Below, in pieces: positions 28,998 through 38,832 of a stretch of 64,000 bases of DNA; position 1 is the first letter of the stretch, and the number at the start of each line of letters is the position of its first letter. The DNA is taken from the NCBI RefSeq assembly GCF_050015995.1, contig NZ_JBNHEP010000296.1, positions 1-64,000 of the forward strand, given 5' to 3'. This DNA comes from Trichodesmium sp050015995. Its GTDB lineage: Bacteria; Cyanobacteriota; Cyanobacteriia; Cyanobacteriales; Microcoleaceae. Position numbers and translations under genes: made by a program. The notes under the pieces are model-generated. The model saw only the letters and a program-made list of their open reading frames with translations, searched no databases and had not been told where the DNA came from.

Positions 28998-31900
28998 TTA
29001 TTTTAAAAGTGTTTCTATCTCTATAATTTCTTGAAGAATTGAATCTTCTACTTCATCTTCTGACAAATTTTCTAATTGTGAAAAATCGTCTTTATTATTA
29101 TTGTTAGTTTGTTTTATATCTTTATTTTCTGATTTATTATATTCCAATAAATTATCAATTATATAACTAGATAAAGTTGAAATATTAGGATAATTAAAAG
29201 CTAAAGTATCAGACAGAGAAATTAACAATGTTTTTTCTATTCTTTTCTTTAACTCTACAATCATCAAGGAATCCATACCCATTTCAAAAAAACCTATTTC
29301 TGGGTCTGGTAGCTGTGAAGATGGCAATTTTAAAAAATAAGCAATTTGATTTTGTAAGTAATTAATTAAAACATATCGACGTTCTTGTTGAGGAGTTTTA
29401 TCTAAAATCTGGATAAATTCTGAATCAGTTTTTAGTTTTTCTAAGTCCTCAACCTGTGTCACAGAATTATTCTCTAAAACATTTTGTATCTTATCAAATA
29501 ATTTTAATTCTGAATCTGAAAATTCTGTAGTTGTTTTTAAATAATTAATTAAGCTTTGAATATTATTTTGATGGTCACTATAAACCATCATACTTTGGGT
29601 ATTATGGGAGGAATCAACAATTGCTGTTTCCACCCAATACCGTTGTCGTTGAAATGGATAAGTTGGCAGTGTTACTTTCTGGCGAGTATAATCTTTGTCT
29701 ACTCCCACCCAGTCTATTTCAGCTCCCCGTACATACAACTCTCCTAAACTAGATAACATTTGTTGCCATTCATCCCTCAAAAGTGCAGCATCCTCTGGCA
29801 TCCCCTTTTCCAAGGGGGACGGGAGGGGGATTTTTCTCGGACACAATGATGGCAACCATACACCTACATCTTCTGGCAAACATTGCCTTCCCATTCCTAA
29901 TAATATTGGTTTAGGTCCAATCTCCAGGAATATTTCAGCACCTTGTTTGTGCAAATATTCCATTCCTTGAGCAAACCGCACTGGTTGACGCACATGATTT
30001 ACCCAATATTTGGCTGAAGCAATACTATTGTCTGCTACTGTTCCTATAAGATTTGATATTATTGGTATTTTAGGTTGATTATAGGTTATTTGATTAGCTA
30101 CTACTTCAAACTCTGCCAACATAGGTTCCATTAATGGTGAATGGAAAGCATGGGATACCTCTAGTTGTTTGGTTTTGATTCCCTCAGTTTCTAAGCTAGT
30201 CACAACATCTCTGAGTGCAGTTGACTCTCCAGAAATAACAACGCTTTCTAGCCCATTTATTGCTGCAATAGCTATTTCGGGATATGGAGCTATAAATGTT
30301 TGAACTCTTGACTCCGATGCCATCACAGCGAACATCTCACCACCAGGGGGTAACTGCTGCATCAACCTTCCCCGCTCGGCAATCAGTTTCAGACCATCTT
30401 CTAAACTGAAAATTCCTGCTACTGTTGCTGCTACATATTCGCCCACACTATGACCCATGACTATATCTGGTTTGATTCTCCAGGATTGCCATAGTTGTGC
30501 TAAAGCATATTCTACAGCAAAAATAGCTGGTTGGGTATAAGCGGTTTGATTTAATATAGATGAGTTGGATATGTCTTTGTCTTCAGGATAGAGAATTTCT
30601 AGTAGGGAGGTTTTATGAAATGTACCTAAGATTTTGTCACATTTATTAATAGCTTGTCGGAATACTGATGATTCCTCATAAAGTTGCCTACCCATATTTA
30701 CATATTGGGAACCTTGACCTGTAAATAAAAAGGCGATTTTAGGTTTAGCACTATCATTAGGCAGTTTTCCCGAACAGATTTCTCCTAGTTCCGCACCTGC
30801 TTTGTATTGTAGGAGTTTTTCTACTAATTCTTTTTTGTTAGAAGCAATGACTGCTAGTCTGTGGTTAAAGTGGGTACGTCCAGTATTAGCTGTGTAGCAA
30901 ATATCTGCTAACTTAATGTCATTATTTTCTTCTCTTAGATAATTTTGATAACTAATAACTAGATCGGAAAGAGCTGCTTCTGTTTTTGCTGAGAGAGTTA
31001 ATAAATGTAGCGAACGTTCTAAATTATTTCCCTCTTGCAGAGAAGCTACCCTATCATTATTACTTCTGACTTCTGTAGGGGCGAATGGCCATTCGCCCCT
31101 ACGACTTCTGACTTCTAGCGGTGCTTCTTCTATAACTAAATGAGCATTAGTTCCGGTCAAACCAAAGGAACTCACTACAGATCGTCTTATTTGACCATCA
31201 GGGATTTTCCAATCTTTCAATTCTGTATTGACATAAAATGGGCTATTTTCAAAATCAATATGTGGGTTAGCTTGATTAAAATGTAACGAAGGAACTAACT
31301 TCTGGTTCTTAAGACACAAAGCGGTTTTAATTAAACCCGAAATTCCAGCAGAGTAAATTGCATGACCAATATTTGTCTTGACAGATCCAATCGCACAAAA
31401 CTGTTTCTTCTTAGTCCACTTAGAAAATGTGTTTGTTAACGCCTCTACTTCTATAGGATCTCCCAATACTGTTGCCGTTCCATGAGCTTCTACATAACTG
31501 ATAGTTTCTGGATTAATTCCAAATTTACGATAAACCTTTTCTTCCAAACTGGTTTGAGATTGACTACTTGGAGCTGTAATTCCGTTAGTATTACCATCAT
31601 AATTAATTCCTGTTCCCTTAATTACCCCATAGATATGGTCACAATCTTGAATAGCTCGATCGTAGCTTTTCAATAAAACGACACCACAACCTTCAGCCCA
31701 AACTGTACCAGATGCTGAAGCATCAAAAGTTTTACAATGTCCCTCAGCAGATATCATTTGAGACTGACTTGACAAAATTTGCCCATCTGCTGTTGTCATA
31801 ATGACTATTCCTCCAGCAATAGCCAGTTTGCTTTCTCCCCGTTGAATACTTTCACAAGCTTGATGAACGGCAACTAATGAGGAGGAACAAGCCGTATCAA

Positions 31901-33668
31901 TAGCTACTACTGGTCCTTTTGTATCCAGGAAATAGGCAATTCTGGCAGATACCATTGACGGAAGATTTCCTGTGAGCGACAATCGATTATCTCCCACCCC
32001 TGCATTTGACAACAATTTGCTATAACCACTATCTGCTACTCCCACAAATACACCACAATGTTTATTTTTCAGAGAATCAGGAGCATATCCTGCATCTTCG
32101 ATAGCATGATAAGCTTCTTCTAAAAATATTCTTTGCTGAGGTTCCATAAACTCAGCTTCTAGTGGAGAAATGTCAAAAAAGAAAGGGTCAAACTTATCAA
32201 TTTCATCTAAAAAACCAGCATATTTTGAATAGGAAGTACCTGAATTTTCTGGGTCAGGATGATACCAATTTTTCTCCTCCCATCTTCCGGGGGGAGGTTC
32301 TGTTATACTGTCAATTCCATTTGTTAAGTTGTGCCAAAATTCTTTCCTATTTCTCGCTCCTGGGTATCGACAAGAAATTCCGATTATCGCTATATCTGTT
32401 TCTAAAGAAATCTCTTTCTGTTGATTTGATAAAAATAATGTTTCCTGAGAATTTTCTATCTTTATTTTGTTAACTTTGTTATTATCAATTTTTGAATTGA
32501 GAGTTTGTTCCGGTTGTGCTTCTTTTGCAAAAATACCCCGGAAATTTTTCTTAGCATTCTCTAGAGAAATTTCCCCGGACTGTAATCTATCTAGTATCTT
32601 TTCCTGTTGACTTGATAGAAATAATATATCCTGAGAATTTTCTGTATTTATCTTGTTAAGTTTGTGATTATCAATTTTTGAATTGAGAGTTTTTTCAGGT
32701 TGTGCTTCTTTGGCAATAATACCCCGGAAAATTTCCTTAGCATTCTCTAGAGAAATTCCCCCTGATTGTAATCTATCTAACACCTCCTCCTGTTGAATTA
32801 TCTGTTTTTGAGGTATTCGATAACTATCTATTTCTTCCCACCCACCCATTCCTACAAAATCATGTGACGTATCACTAATATTTATTTCATTAAAAATTCT
32901 TTCAATCCGACTTGCCACCTCTGGTTGATGAAAAGTTATATCGTGCATTCTTAATTCTTTTTCAATTGCTAAAGGCAACTTATCTCTAAGTTCCGAACTG
33001 GTATTTTCTTTAAGAGTTATCAGAGATAATCTAGGCTTTTCTGCCATTTCAACAGCCATTTCTTCGGCATAAGCTAGCACTTTTTTCCTTGACACAACTG
33101 GAAAAGGAATACCCCGTTTTACTAATTCTTTTCCACGGTAATTTTTGGTAGTATACATCATTTCCAGACCAAGAGAAGTACCCAACTTAGCAGATACAAC
33201 TAACGTACATCCCATACCTGGTGTGAAACCATATTTCATAAAATTAGTTGTGTAAATGCTTTCTTTACTCAATACAACTAAATCTGCATATAAACCAAAA
33301 ACTAAACCACCTCCAATACCGTGACCTTGCATAGCTGAAATTACTGGTATTTGACAATTCAGTGGTAGCTTAAAGAAATCTAAATCGTTAAATTTAATTT
33401 CTTTTTTATGAATTCTAACTAACTCCTCTTTTGTACCTCCCGAACAAAAATAATTTCCATATCCCGTCAAAATTACTACTTTATAACTATTGTTTTTGGC
33501 AACTTCATCAAAACATTTGTATAATCCTGAAATTAATTCAGAGGAAAAGGTGTTGTGGTGTTCTTCATCTTTCATTACAATCTTGACAACACCATTATCT
33601 AACTCTTCTAGTTGTACTACCCCAAAGTCACTCTTTACTCGATTATGCTTTAAATTTAATTTAGTCAT
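28998..33668 (-). CDS. ECH2-KS-AT-ACP polyketide synthase
   Basis: The protein has 1556 residues. Residues 1-255 are a crotonase-fold domain close to PksI/CorG-type ECH2 decarboxylases (NTFSSEL, FCSGGTKEEL, MQGHGIGGGLVFGLYADLV, YGFTPGMGC). Residues about 275-405 hold two copies of a 62-residue repeat (LDRLQSGxISLENAK). KS follows (DTACSSS near 593; HGTATVLGDP with Ala in place of the second Gly of HGTGT; KTNIGHAIYSAG), then AT (GHSVGEY near 1073, SHAFHS near 1174, malonyl type) and ACP (MGMDSLMIV near 1463). There are no reductive domains. ECH2 should decarboxylate the glutaconyl-type intermediate made by the HMGS-like enzyme encoded just upstream, giving a beta-methyl branch. The matching ECH1 dehydratase is not seen in the window. 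Confidence 0.9.
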   Translation of the reverse strand: MTKLNLKHNRVKSDFGVVQLEELDNGVVKIVMKDEEHHNTFSSELISGLYKCFDEVAKNNSYKVVILTGYGNYFCSGGTKEELVRIHKKEIKFNDLDFFKLPLNCQIPVISAMQGHGIGGGLVFGLYADLVVLSKESIYTTNFMKYGFTPGMGCTLVVSAKLGTSLGLEMMYTTKNYRGKELVKRGIPFPVVSRKKVLAYAEEMAVEMAEKPRLSLITLKENTSSELRDKLPLAIEKELRMHDITFHQPEVASRIERIFNEINISDTSHDFVGMGGWEEIDSYRIPQKQIIQQEEVLDRLQSGGISLENAKEIFRGIIAKEAQPEKTLNSKIDNHKLNKINTENSQDILFLSSQQEKILDRLQSGEISLENAKKNFRGIFAKEAQPEQTLNSKIDNNKVNKIKIENSQETLFLSNQQKEISLETDIAIIGISCRYPGARNRKEFWHNLTNGIDSITEPPPGRWEEKNWYHPDPENSGTSYSKYAGFLDEIDKFDPFFFDISPLEAEFMEPQQRIFLEEAYHAIEDAGYAPDSLKNKHCGVFVGVADSGYSKLLSNAGVGDNRLSLTGNLPSMVSARIAYFLDTKGPVVAIDTACSSSLVAVHQACESIQRGESKLAIAGGIVIMTTADGQILSSQSQMISAEGHCKTFDASASGTVWAEGCGVVLLKSYDRAIQDCDHIYGVIKGTGINYDGNTNGITAPSSQSQTSLEEKVYRKFGINPETISYVEAHGTATVLGDPIEVEALTNTFSKWTKKKQFCAIGSVKTNIGHAIYSAGISGLIKTALCLKNQKLVPSLHFNQANPHIDFENSPFYVNTELKDWKIPDGQIRRSVVSSFGLTGTNAHLVIEEAPLEVRSRRGEWPFAPTEVRSNNDRVASLQEGNNLERSLHLLTLSAKTEAALSDLVISYQNYLREENNDIKLADICYTANTGRTHFNHRLAVIASNKKELVEKLLQYKAGAELGEICSGKLPNDSAKPKIAFLFTGQGSQYVNMGRQLYEESSVFRQAINKCDKILGTFHKTSLLEILYPEDKDISNSSILNQTAYTQPAIFAVEYALAQLWQSWRIKPDIVMGHSVGEYVAATVAGIFSLEDGLKLIAERGRLMQQLPPGGEMFAVMASESRVQTFIAPYPEIAIAAINGLESVVISGESTALRDVVTSLETEGIKTKQLEVSHAFHSPLMEPMLAEFEVVANQITYNQPKIPIISNLIGTVADNSIASAKYWVNHVRQPVRFAQGMEYLHKQGAEIFLEIGPKPILLGMGRQCLPEDVGVWLPSLCPRKIPLPSPLEKGMPEDAALLRDEWQQMLSSLGELYVRGAEIDWVGVDKDYTRQKVTLPTYPFQRQRYWVETAIVDSSHNTQSMMVYSDHQNNIQSLINYLKTTTEFSDSELKLFDKIQNVLENNSVTQVEDLEKLKTDSEFIQILDKTPQQERRYVLINYLQNQIAYFLKLPSSQLPDPEIGFFEMGMDSLMIVELKKRIEKTLLISLSDTLAFNYPNISTLSSYIIDNLLEYNKSENKDIKQTNNNNKDDFSQLENLSEDEVEDSILQEIIEIETLLK
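29799..29832. repeat. Palindrome-like insert in PKS coding sequence
   Basis: ATCCCCTTTTCCAAGGGGGA followed by CGGGAGGGGGATT is read as KIPLPSPLEKGMPED near the end of the AT domain. It belongs to the same class of C/G-rich hairpins as the other intragenic inserts. Confidence 0.7.
31075..31102. repeat. Perfect 28-bp palindrome inside a KS-AT linker
   Basis: The arms GTAGGGGCGAATGG and CCATTCGCCCCTAC are perfect reverse complements. GACTTCTGACTTCT-type sequence flanks both sides. It is translated in frame (SRRGEWPFAPTEV). A variant with two mismatches is intergenic at 51100-51127. Confidence 0.92.
32420..32800 (-). repeat. Two tandem copies of a 186-bp (62-codon) repeat in the ECH2-KS linker
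   Basis: GTAATCTATCTA occurs at 32582 and 32768, a period of 186 bp. Each unit encodes LDRLQSGxISLENAK...FRGIxAKEAQPExTLNSKID. A short third remnant precedes the KS. The helical LxxLxxGxIS pattern resembles docking or dimerisation helices at PKS termini, which is my inference. Confidence 0.8.
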
Positions 33669-33805
33669 ATAAATTCCCCTGATTTCATATATAGTTGATT
33701 TGTTGTATCAATATTAGGATATTTTATTAAAATAGAAATTCTGATTTTATGAATTATTTGTACAGCAGAACGATAAATTTATTTTTAGGGTGTAATCAAA
33801 GAAAA

Positions 33806-35068
33806 TTAAACCCATTCATACTCTCGGTGAAATTCCTTAATTTGTTTCAAAACTAATTTACCTTTACCTTCTATCTGTTTCCAAACTTCAGGGAAAAGTT
33901 GATAGTCTAAAGTCACATTTCTCGTTCCAAAAGCAACTACACTACTTTTATGAAGTAAATGTTCGTATTCGTTCCAACTTAAAGAATGGCGTTGTGCCAA
34001 CTGTGCAGAAATTCCCTGTTGAGCTTGACTTTGCTTTCCTTCTGGAGTCACAAACCCACTATAAAATTCTGAACAACAACCAGAACCATAAGAAAACATC
34101 CCAATGCGTCGAGGTTGGTCGAATTCTCCATTGTCAATAGTGCTAGCTAGGGATAAAAGCACTGTTGCTCCCATAATATTACCCACTTGTTGACAATAAA
34201 CTAAACCCGGCATCACCCTTCTTTGAAAATCTTCCTCAATCTCAACTGGTTTAGCCTTTTTCATTTTGCGCATCATACTTTTATGCGCCCCTTTTACCAT
34301 ACCACCAAAAGGTGTATGAAAACTCAAGTAATTAAAAGTTTTTTGGTAGTCAACTCCATTTACTCGCTCTTGATATTCTAGGTAAGCATTTTCACAACAA
34401 TCTAAATAAGAAAGAAGTGATAAATCTGCATCTCCTGCTTCTGAATCTGGATTTGGTCTACAAGTATCCATTACTTCATAACCATAATAACCATTGCAAC
34501 CTACATCAACTTGAAAAATTTTAGGAACATCGCTAACTAGAATTGCCACTGCTCCTGCACCATTACTAGGTTCGGCAAAAGACCAGTCTTCGCTTAAAGC
34601 GTCCCCTCCTTCTGCAACTGAGAAACGAGATATGTCAGTTGCTATTACTAAAGCTTTAGCTCCTGGAGATGTTTGGGATAAAATAAAGTTCAATGCTATC
34701 TGCAAACCTGCGGTACCTGAATAACAAGCTTGCTTGACTTCAAACATCCGACAACCGCGACTTAACCCCAAATAATCATGAATATAGGTACTCATAGATT
34801 TACCAAAATCAATGCCAGACTCACTACAAGTGACTACCATTTCTATAGATTTTTTCTCTAAGTCGTTCAAGCTATCTATGATTGGTTTAGCAGCATTAAT
34901 TGCATAAGAAACAGGGTCTTCATAAGGCATCGCCACCGTTTTCTCTTTCATCATTAAGTTATCGAAGCGAGTCATTTCTAATTGACGCGCTTGTGCAAGC
35001 ATTTGTACATCTAATTTCGCTATTCCTCCATATACATTTAGTGCTTCAATCCCTACTTGTTGCATCAC
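33806..35068 (-). CDS. HMG-CoA synthase-like beta-branching enzyme (PksG/CurD family)
   Basis: The protein has 420 residues, normal for the family. It has the catalytic Glu in CSESGIDFGKS (near residue 82), the acyl-accepting Cys in VKQACYSGTAG (near 115) and the His in LSFHTPFGG (near 250). The enzyme adds an acetyl carbanion from a donor ACP to the beta-keto group of a carrier-bound chain. It lies 26 bp downstream of the tandem-ACP PKS, whose carriers have the Trp motif seen on beta-branching ACPs, and is followed by a gene starting with ECH2. The donor ACP, decarboxylating KS and ECH1 that usually complete the cassette are not visible here. Confidence 0.93.
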   Translation of the reverse strand: MMQQVGIEALNVYGGIAKLDVQMLAQARQLEMTRFDNLMMKEKTVAMPYEDPVSYAINAAKPIIDSLNDLEKKSIEMVVTCSESGIDFGKSMSTYIHDYLGLSRGCRMFEVKQACYSGTAGLQIALNFILSQTSPGAKALVIATDISRFSVAEGGDALSEDWSFAEPSNGAGAVAILVSDVPKIFQVDVGCNGYYGYEVMDTCRPNPDSEAGDADLSLLSYLDCCENAYLEYQERVNGVDYQKTFNYLSFHTPFGGMVKGAHKSMMRKMKKAKPVEIEEDFQRRVMPGLVYCQQVGNIMGATVLLSLASTIDNGEFDQPRRIGMFSYGSGCCSEFYSGFVTPEGKQSQAQQGISAQLAQRHSLSWNEYEHLLHKSSVVAFGTRNVTLDYQLFPEVWKQIEGKGKLVLKQIKEFHREYEWV

Positions 35069-35094
35069 TTTAACTCCTCATAAATTAAATAATA

Positions 35095-38000
35095 TTAATT
35101 GGCGCGAGCTTTTTGTTTTAACTTTTCAATCATTTGATTTGCCACTTTAGTAGACAACTCTTTTTTCGCTACCCATTCAAGTATTGAATCTAATTCTTGC
35201 ATCAAACTTTCTTGTGATTCACTAGAGGAATCCATGTTTTTAGTCAATGAATCATCAACTTGATTTCGGGGTAATTCTTGTTTTATAGGAGCAGCAGTTA
35301 AATTTTTATAATCAATTTCTTGTTTGATATATTCTGCCAGTTTTAATAGAGTAGGATAATTATAAACTTGAGTTACTTTAATATCCAATCCATAATGTTT
35401 ATTAACCCTATTAATCCAGTCAACTCCCACAATAGAATCTAATCCCAAGTCGGTAAACTTTTTGTTTTCTATTATTTCCCTTGGCTGTACATACATTGCA
35501 TCAGCCAACTTTTGTTTCAGGGTTTCTTTAATTTCTGACAATTTTACCTGAGCCTTAGATTCAGAGGCTTTTGTTTTCAGCAAAATTTGAGGAGCTTCCA
35601 CGGGAATTTTTTTCTGGATTGATAACTCTTCAGTAATATATCGTGTCAATTCCAACAAAGTAGGATAATTATAAACTTGAGTTACTTTAATATTCAATCC
35701 ATAATGTTTATTAATCTTATTAATCCAGTCAACTCCCACAATAGAATCTAATCCCAAGTCGATAAACTTTTTGTTTTCTATTATTTCTGTTGGCTCTACA
35801 TACATCGCATCAGCTAACTTTTGTTTCAGGGTTTCTTTAATTTCATTAAAATCTAACTTATCCCTAGTTACTAAAGGCTGAAAACTTGCAATTTCAGTAT
35901 TTGTTTGCTGTAAATCTGAAGTTTCAGTATTTGTTTGTTGCTTCACAAAGCTTGTTGGTGAAGATTTTGCTACAGACATTGAATCTAGATTTAATAATTC
36001 AATCTTGACTTTCTGCCCTCTTTCTCGATTTGTTTGTGTTGGGGTTTTTAATAATTGTGGTTCGGATAAACTTTTACTAAGTTTGTTGTTAGGAATATTT
36101 TTAATCCAATAACTTTTTCTTTGCCAAGGATATGTTGGTAACTCCACCTTCTTATCAGAATAATCCCTGTAAAATTCCAACCAATCTACTTTAATTCCTT
36201 TTACATAAAATTCCCCCAGACTTTGCAGCATTTGTAACCAGTCTGGCTTCCCTGGGCGCAAACTTGGCAGCCATAGCTTTTTGCTTCCCATGAGACACTC
36301 GCGCCCCATCCCTAATAATATTGGTTTAGGTCCAATTTCTAGAAGAATTTCAGAGCCTTCTTGCTGTAACGCTTCCATCCCTTGAGCAAAACGCACTGGT
36401 TGACAAATATGATCTACCCAATATTTAGCAGAAGCAATACTATTATCTGCTGTTGTACCTGTAAGGTTAGATATGATTTGTATCTGAGGATTATTATATG
36501 TAATTTGATTTGCTACTGCTGCAAACTCCGCCAACATCGGTTCCATTAATGGTGAATGGAAGGCATGAGATACTTGTAGTTGTTTGGTTTTAATTCCTGA
36601 TGCCTCTAAATTATTAACAATCGAGCTAACGGCAACAGACTCCCCTGAAATTACTATACTTTCTGGTCCATTAATTGCTGCTATGGATATTTCAGGAACA
36701 GAAGCGATAGATTCTCTAACGTAAGACTCCGAAGCCATCACAGAAACCATCTCCCCTCCAGAAGGCAACTGCTGCATTAAGCTACCTCTGGCTGCAATTA
36801 ATTTCAGACCATCTTCTAGACTGAATACTCCAGCTACACAAGCTGCCACATATTCGCCCACACTATGACCCATGACTGCATTCGGCTTTACCCCCCAAGA
36901 ATCCCACAATTTATACAGAGCATACTCTACAGCAAACAAAGTCGGTTGAGTATAAGCAGTTTGGTTAAGTAGGGATGAATCATAATCATCTTTATTTGCT
37001 GGATATAGAATTTCCTTTAAAGATGTTTTATCTAACTTCCCAAGAATTTCATCACATTTGTCAATAGCTTCACGGAATACTGGCGCTTGTTCATAGAGTT
37101 GTCTTCCCATATCTACATATTGAGCACCTTGACCTGTGAAGAGAAAGGCAATTTTCGGTACTGCAATATCATCGGACAATTCTCCAGAAAAGAGACTACT
37201 TACTTCCTCTGAGAGCCTGTACTTTTGGAGTTTTGTTACTAATTCTTCTCGGTTTGACGCGATCGCTGCCAGTCTATAGTCAAATTGTTCCCTTCCTATA
37301 TTGGCTGTGTAGCAAATATCAGCTATCTCTAATTCAGGATGATTTTCGAGATGATTTTGATAACTAACGACTAAATCTTGAAGAGCTTTTTCTGTTTTTG
37401 CTGATAAAGTTAATAAATTCAATGAACGCTCTAAATTATCTGCCTTTTGTAGAGAAGCTACCTTATCACTATCACTTCTGACTTGAACTGGTGCTTCTTC
37501 TATAATTGTATGAGCGTTCACACCACCTATTCCAAAAGAACTAACTCCTGCTCGTCTGGGAATTTCTTCCCCTGATTCTGTTTTTCGCTTTTTCCATTCT
37601 TGAGTTTGGTCAATTATATAAAACGGACTATCTTTTAAATTAATGCGTGGATTTAATTCCTTAAAGTTGACAATAGTCGGCAATTTTTTATACTTCATTG
37701 CCAAAAGAACTTTAATTATGCCAGCAATACCCGCAGATCCTTCCAGATGTCCAATATTGCTTTTCACTGCCCCCAAACCACAATAGGATTTTTCTGACTT
37801 TCCTAACCCATATTGCTGATGTAGTTGTTTAAATCCTCGTTTGAGAGCATTAATTTCAATCGGGTCTCCCAAGGGTGTACCCGTTCCATGAGCTTCAATA
37901 TAAGATACTGTATTAGGTGGAATCTTAGCTTTAGTATAAGCAGAACGCAAAACTTGAGCTTGAGCATAAACATTGGGAGATGTCAAAGTTCTAGCTCTAC

Positions 38001-38832
38001 CTCCGTGATTTATCGCACTCCCTCTAATTACGCCATAAATGCGATCGCCATCTTCTATGGCTTTCTCCAACGGTTTTAATAAAATTACTCCCGCCCCCTC
38101 TCCCCGAACATAACCATCAGCAGAGCTGTCAAAAGTTTTACATTGTCCAGTAGGAGATAACATCCCCAGTTGACTCATTTGGATATATGTTGTAGATGTA
38201 AACAACACACTGATTCCACCTACCAGTGCAGTTTCACATTCCAACTGTTGCAGGGAACTAACAGCATAATGAATTGCTACCAGGGAACTTGAGCAAGCTG
38301 TATCTATAGGAATACTTGGACCGTGAAAGTTGAAGTACGAAGAAATACGATTAGGAATCATACAAGTCCAAGTCCCTGTACCACTGTGTCCCTCAATGTC
38401 TTCTTCGCTTTTGTTCATCAATAGAATTGAATCATAATTACAAGCTCCGATGAAAACACCTATATTACTTCCTGATAGTTGAGATGGTGAATACCCAGCA
38501 TCCTCGATACAAGACCAGCTCAACTCCAACATCATTCTCTGTTGCGGATCTAAATTTATTGCTTCTCTAGGAGAAATACCGAAAAAATAGGCATCAAAGC
38601 TGTCTGCTTCTTCAATCAATCCTCCCCACTTGCTGATACTTTTATTTGGTTGTTCGGGAGTGGCTGAATAATACTTCTCTACTTCCCACCTTTGGGAAGG
38701 AATTTCACTAATACTATTAACCCCAAATTCAAGATTTTGCCAAAACTGATTGTAGTTGTTCGCTCCTGGAAATCGACACGCCATACCAATAATGGCAATA
38801 TCAGTAAAAGCACTCTGTTGTTCTTGCTTCAT
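35095..38832 (-). CDS. PKS module KS-AT-ACP-ACP with beta-branching carriers
   Basis: The protein has 1245 residues and comes first in transcription order. The KS has DTACSSS near 180, EAHGTGTPLGDP and KSNIGHLEGSAG. The AT has GHSVGEY near 654 and SHAFHS near 757 (malonyl type). Two nearly identical ACPs follow, with their serines near residues 1030 and 1133. Both read LGLDSIVGVDWIN, and DSxxxxxW is the Trp signature of ACPs that recruit HMGS cassettes. The 309-bp spacing and high nucleotide identity point to a recent in-frame duplication. There are no reductive domains, so the beta-keto group stays available for branching. The C-terminus is a helical docking tail. No loading domain is present, so the starter must come from another protein. 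Confidence 0.93.
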   Translation of the reverse strand: MKQEQQSAFTDIAIIGMACRFPGANNYNQFWQNLEFGVNSISEIPSQRWEVEKYYSATPEQPNKSISKWGGLIEEADSFDAYFFGISPREAINLDPQQRMMLELSWSCIEDAGYSPSQLSGSNIGVFIGACNYDSILLMNKSEEDIEGHSGTGTWTCMIPNRISSYFNFHGPSIPIDTACSSSLVAIHYAVSSLQQLECETALVGGISVLFTSTTYIQMSQLGMLSPTGQCKTFDSSADGYVRGEGAGVILLKPLEKAIEDGDRIYGVIRGSAINHGGRARTLTSPNVYAQAQVLRSAYTKAKIPPNTVSYIEAHGTGTPLGDPIEINALKRGFKQLHQQYGLGKSEKSYCGLGAVKSNIGHLEGSAGIAGIIKVLLAMKYKKLPTIVNFKELNPRINLKDSPFYIIDQTQEWKKRKTESGEEIPRRAGVSSFGIGGVNAHTIIEEAPVQVRSDSDKVASLQKADNLERSLNLLTLSAKTEKALQDLVVSYQNHLENHPELEIADICYTANIGREQFDYRLAAIASNREELVTKLQKYRLSEEVSSLFSGELSDDIAVPKIAFLFTGQGAQYVDMGRQLYEQAPVFREAIDKCDEILGKLDKTSLKEILYPANKDDYDSSLLNQTAYTQPTLFAVEYALYKLWDSWGVKPNAVMGHSVGEYVAACVAGVFSLEDGLKLIAARGSLMQQLPSGGEMVSVMASESYVRESIASVPEISIAAINGPESIVISGESVAVSSIVNNLEASGIKTKQLQVSHAFHSPLMEPMLAEFAAVANQITYNNPQIQIISNLTGTTADNSIASAKYWVDHICQPVRFAQGMEALQQEGSEILLEIGPKPILLGMGRECLMGSKKLWLPSLRPGKPDWLQMLQSLGEFYVKGIKVDWLEFYRDYSDKKVELPTYPWQRKSYWIKNIPNNKLSKSLSEPQLLKTPTQTNRERGQKVKIELLNLDSMSVAKSSPTSFVKQQTNTETSDLQQTNTEIASFQPLVTRDKLDFNEIKETLKQKLADAMYVEPTEIIENKKFIDLGLDSIVGVDWINKINKHYGLNIKVTQVYNYPTLLELTRYITEELSIQKKIPVEAPQILLKTKASESKAQVKLSEIKETLKQKLADAMYVQPREIIENKKFTDLGLDSIVGVDWINRVNKHYGLDIKVTQVYNYPTLLKLAEYIKQEIDYKNLTAAPIKQELPRNQVDDSLTKNMDSSSESQESLMQELDSILEWVAKKELSTKVANQMIEKLKQKARAN

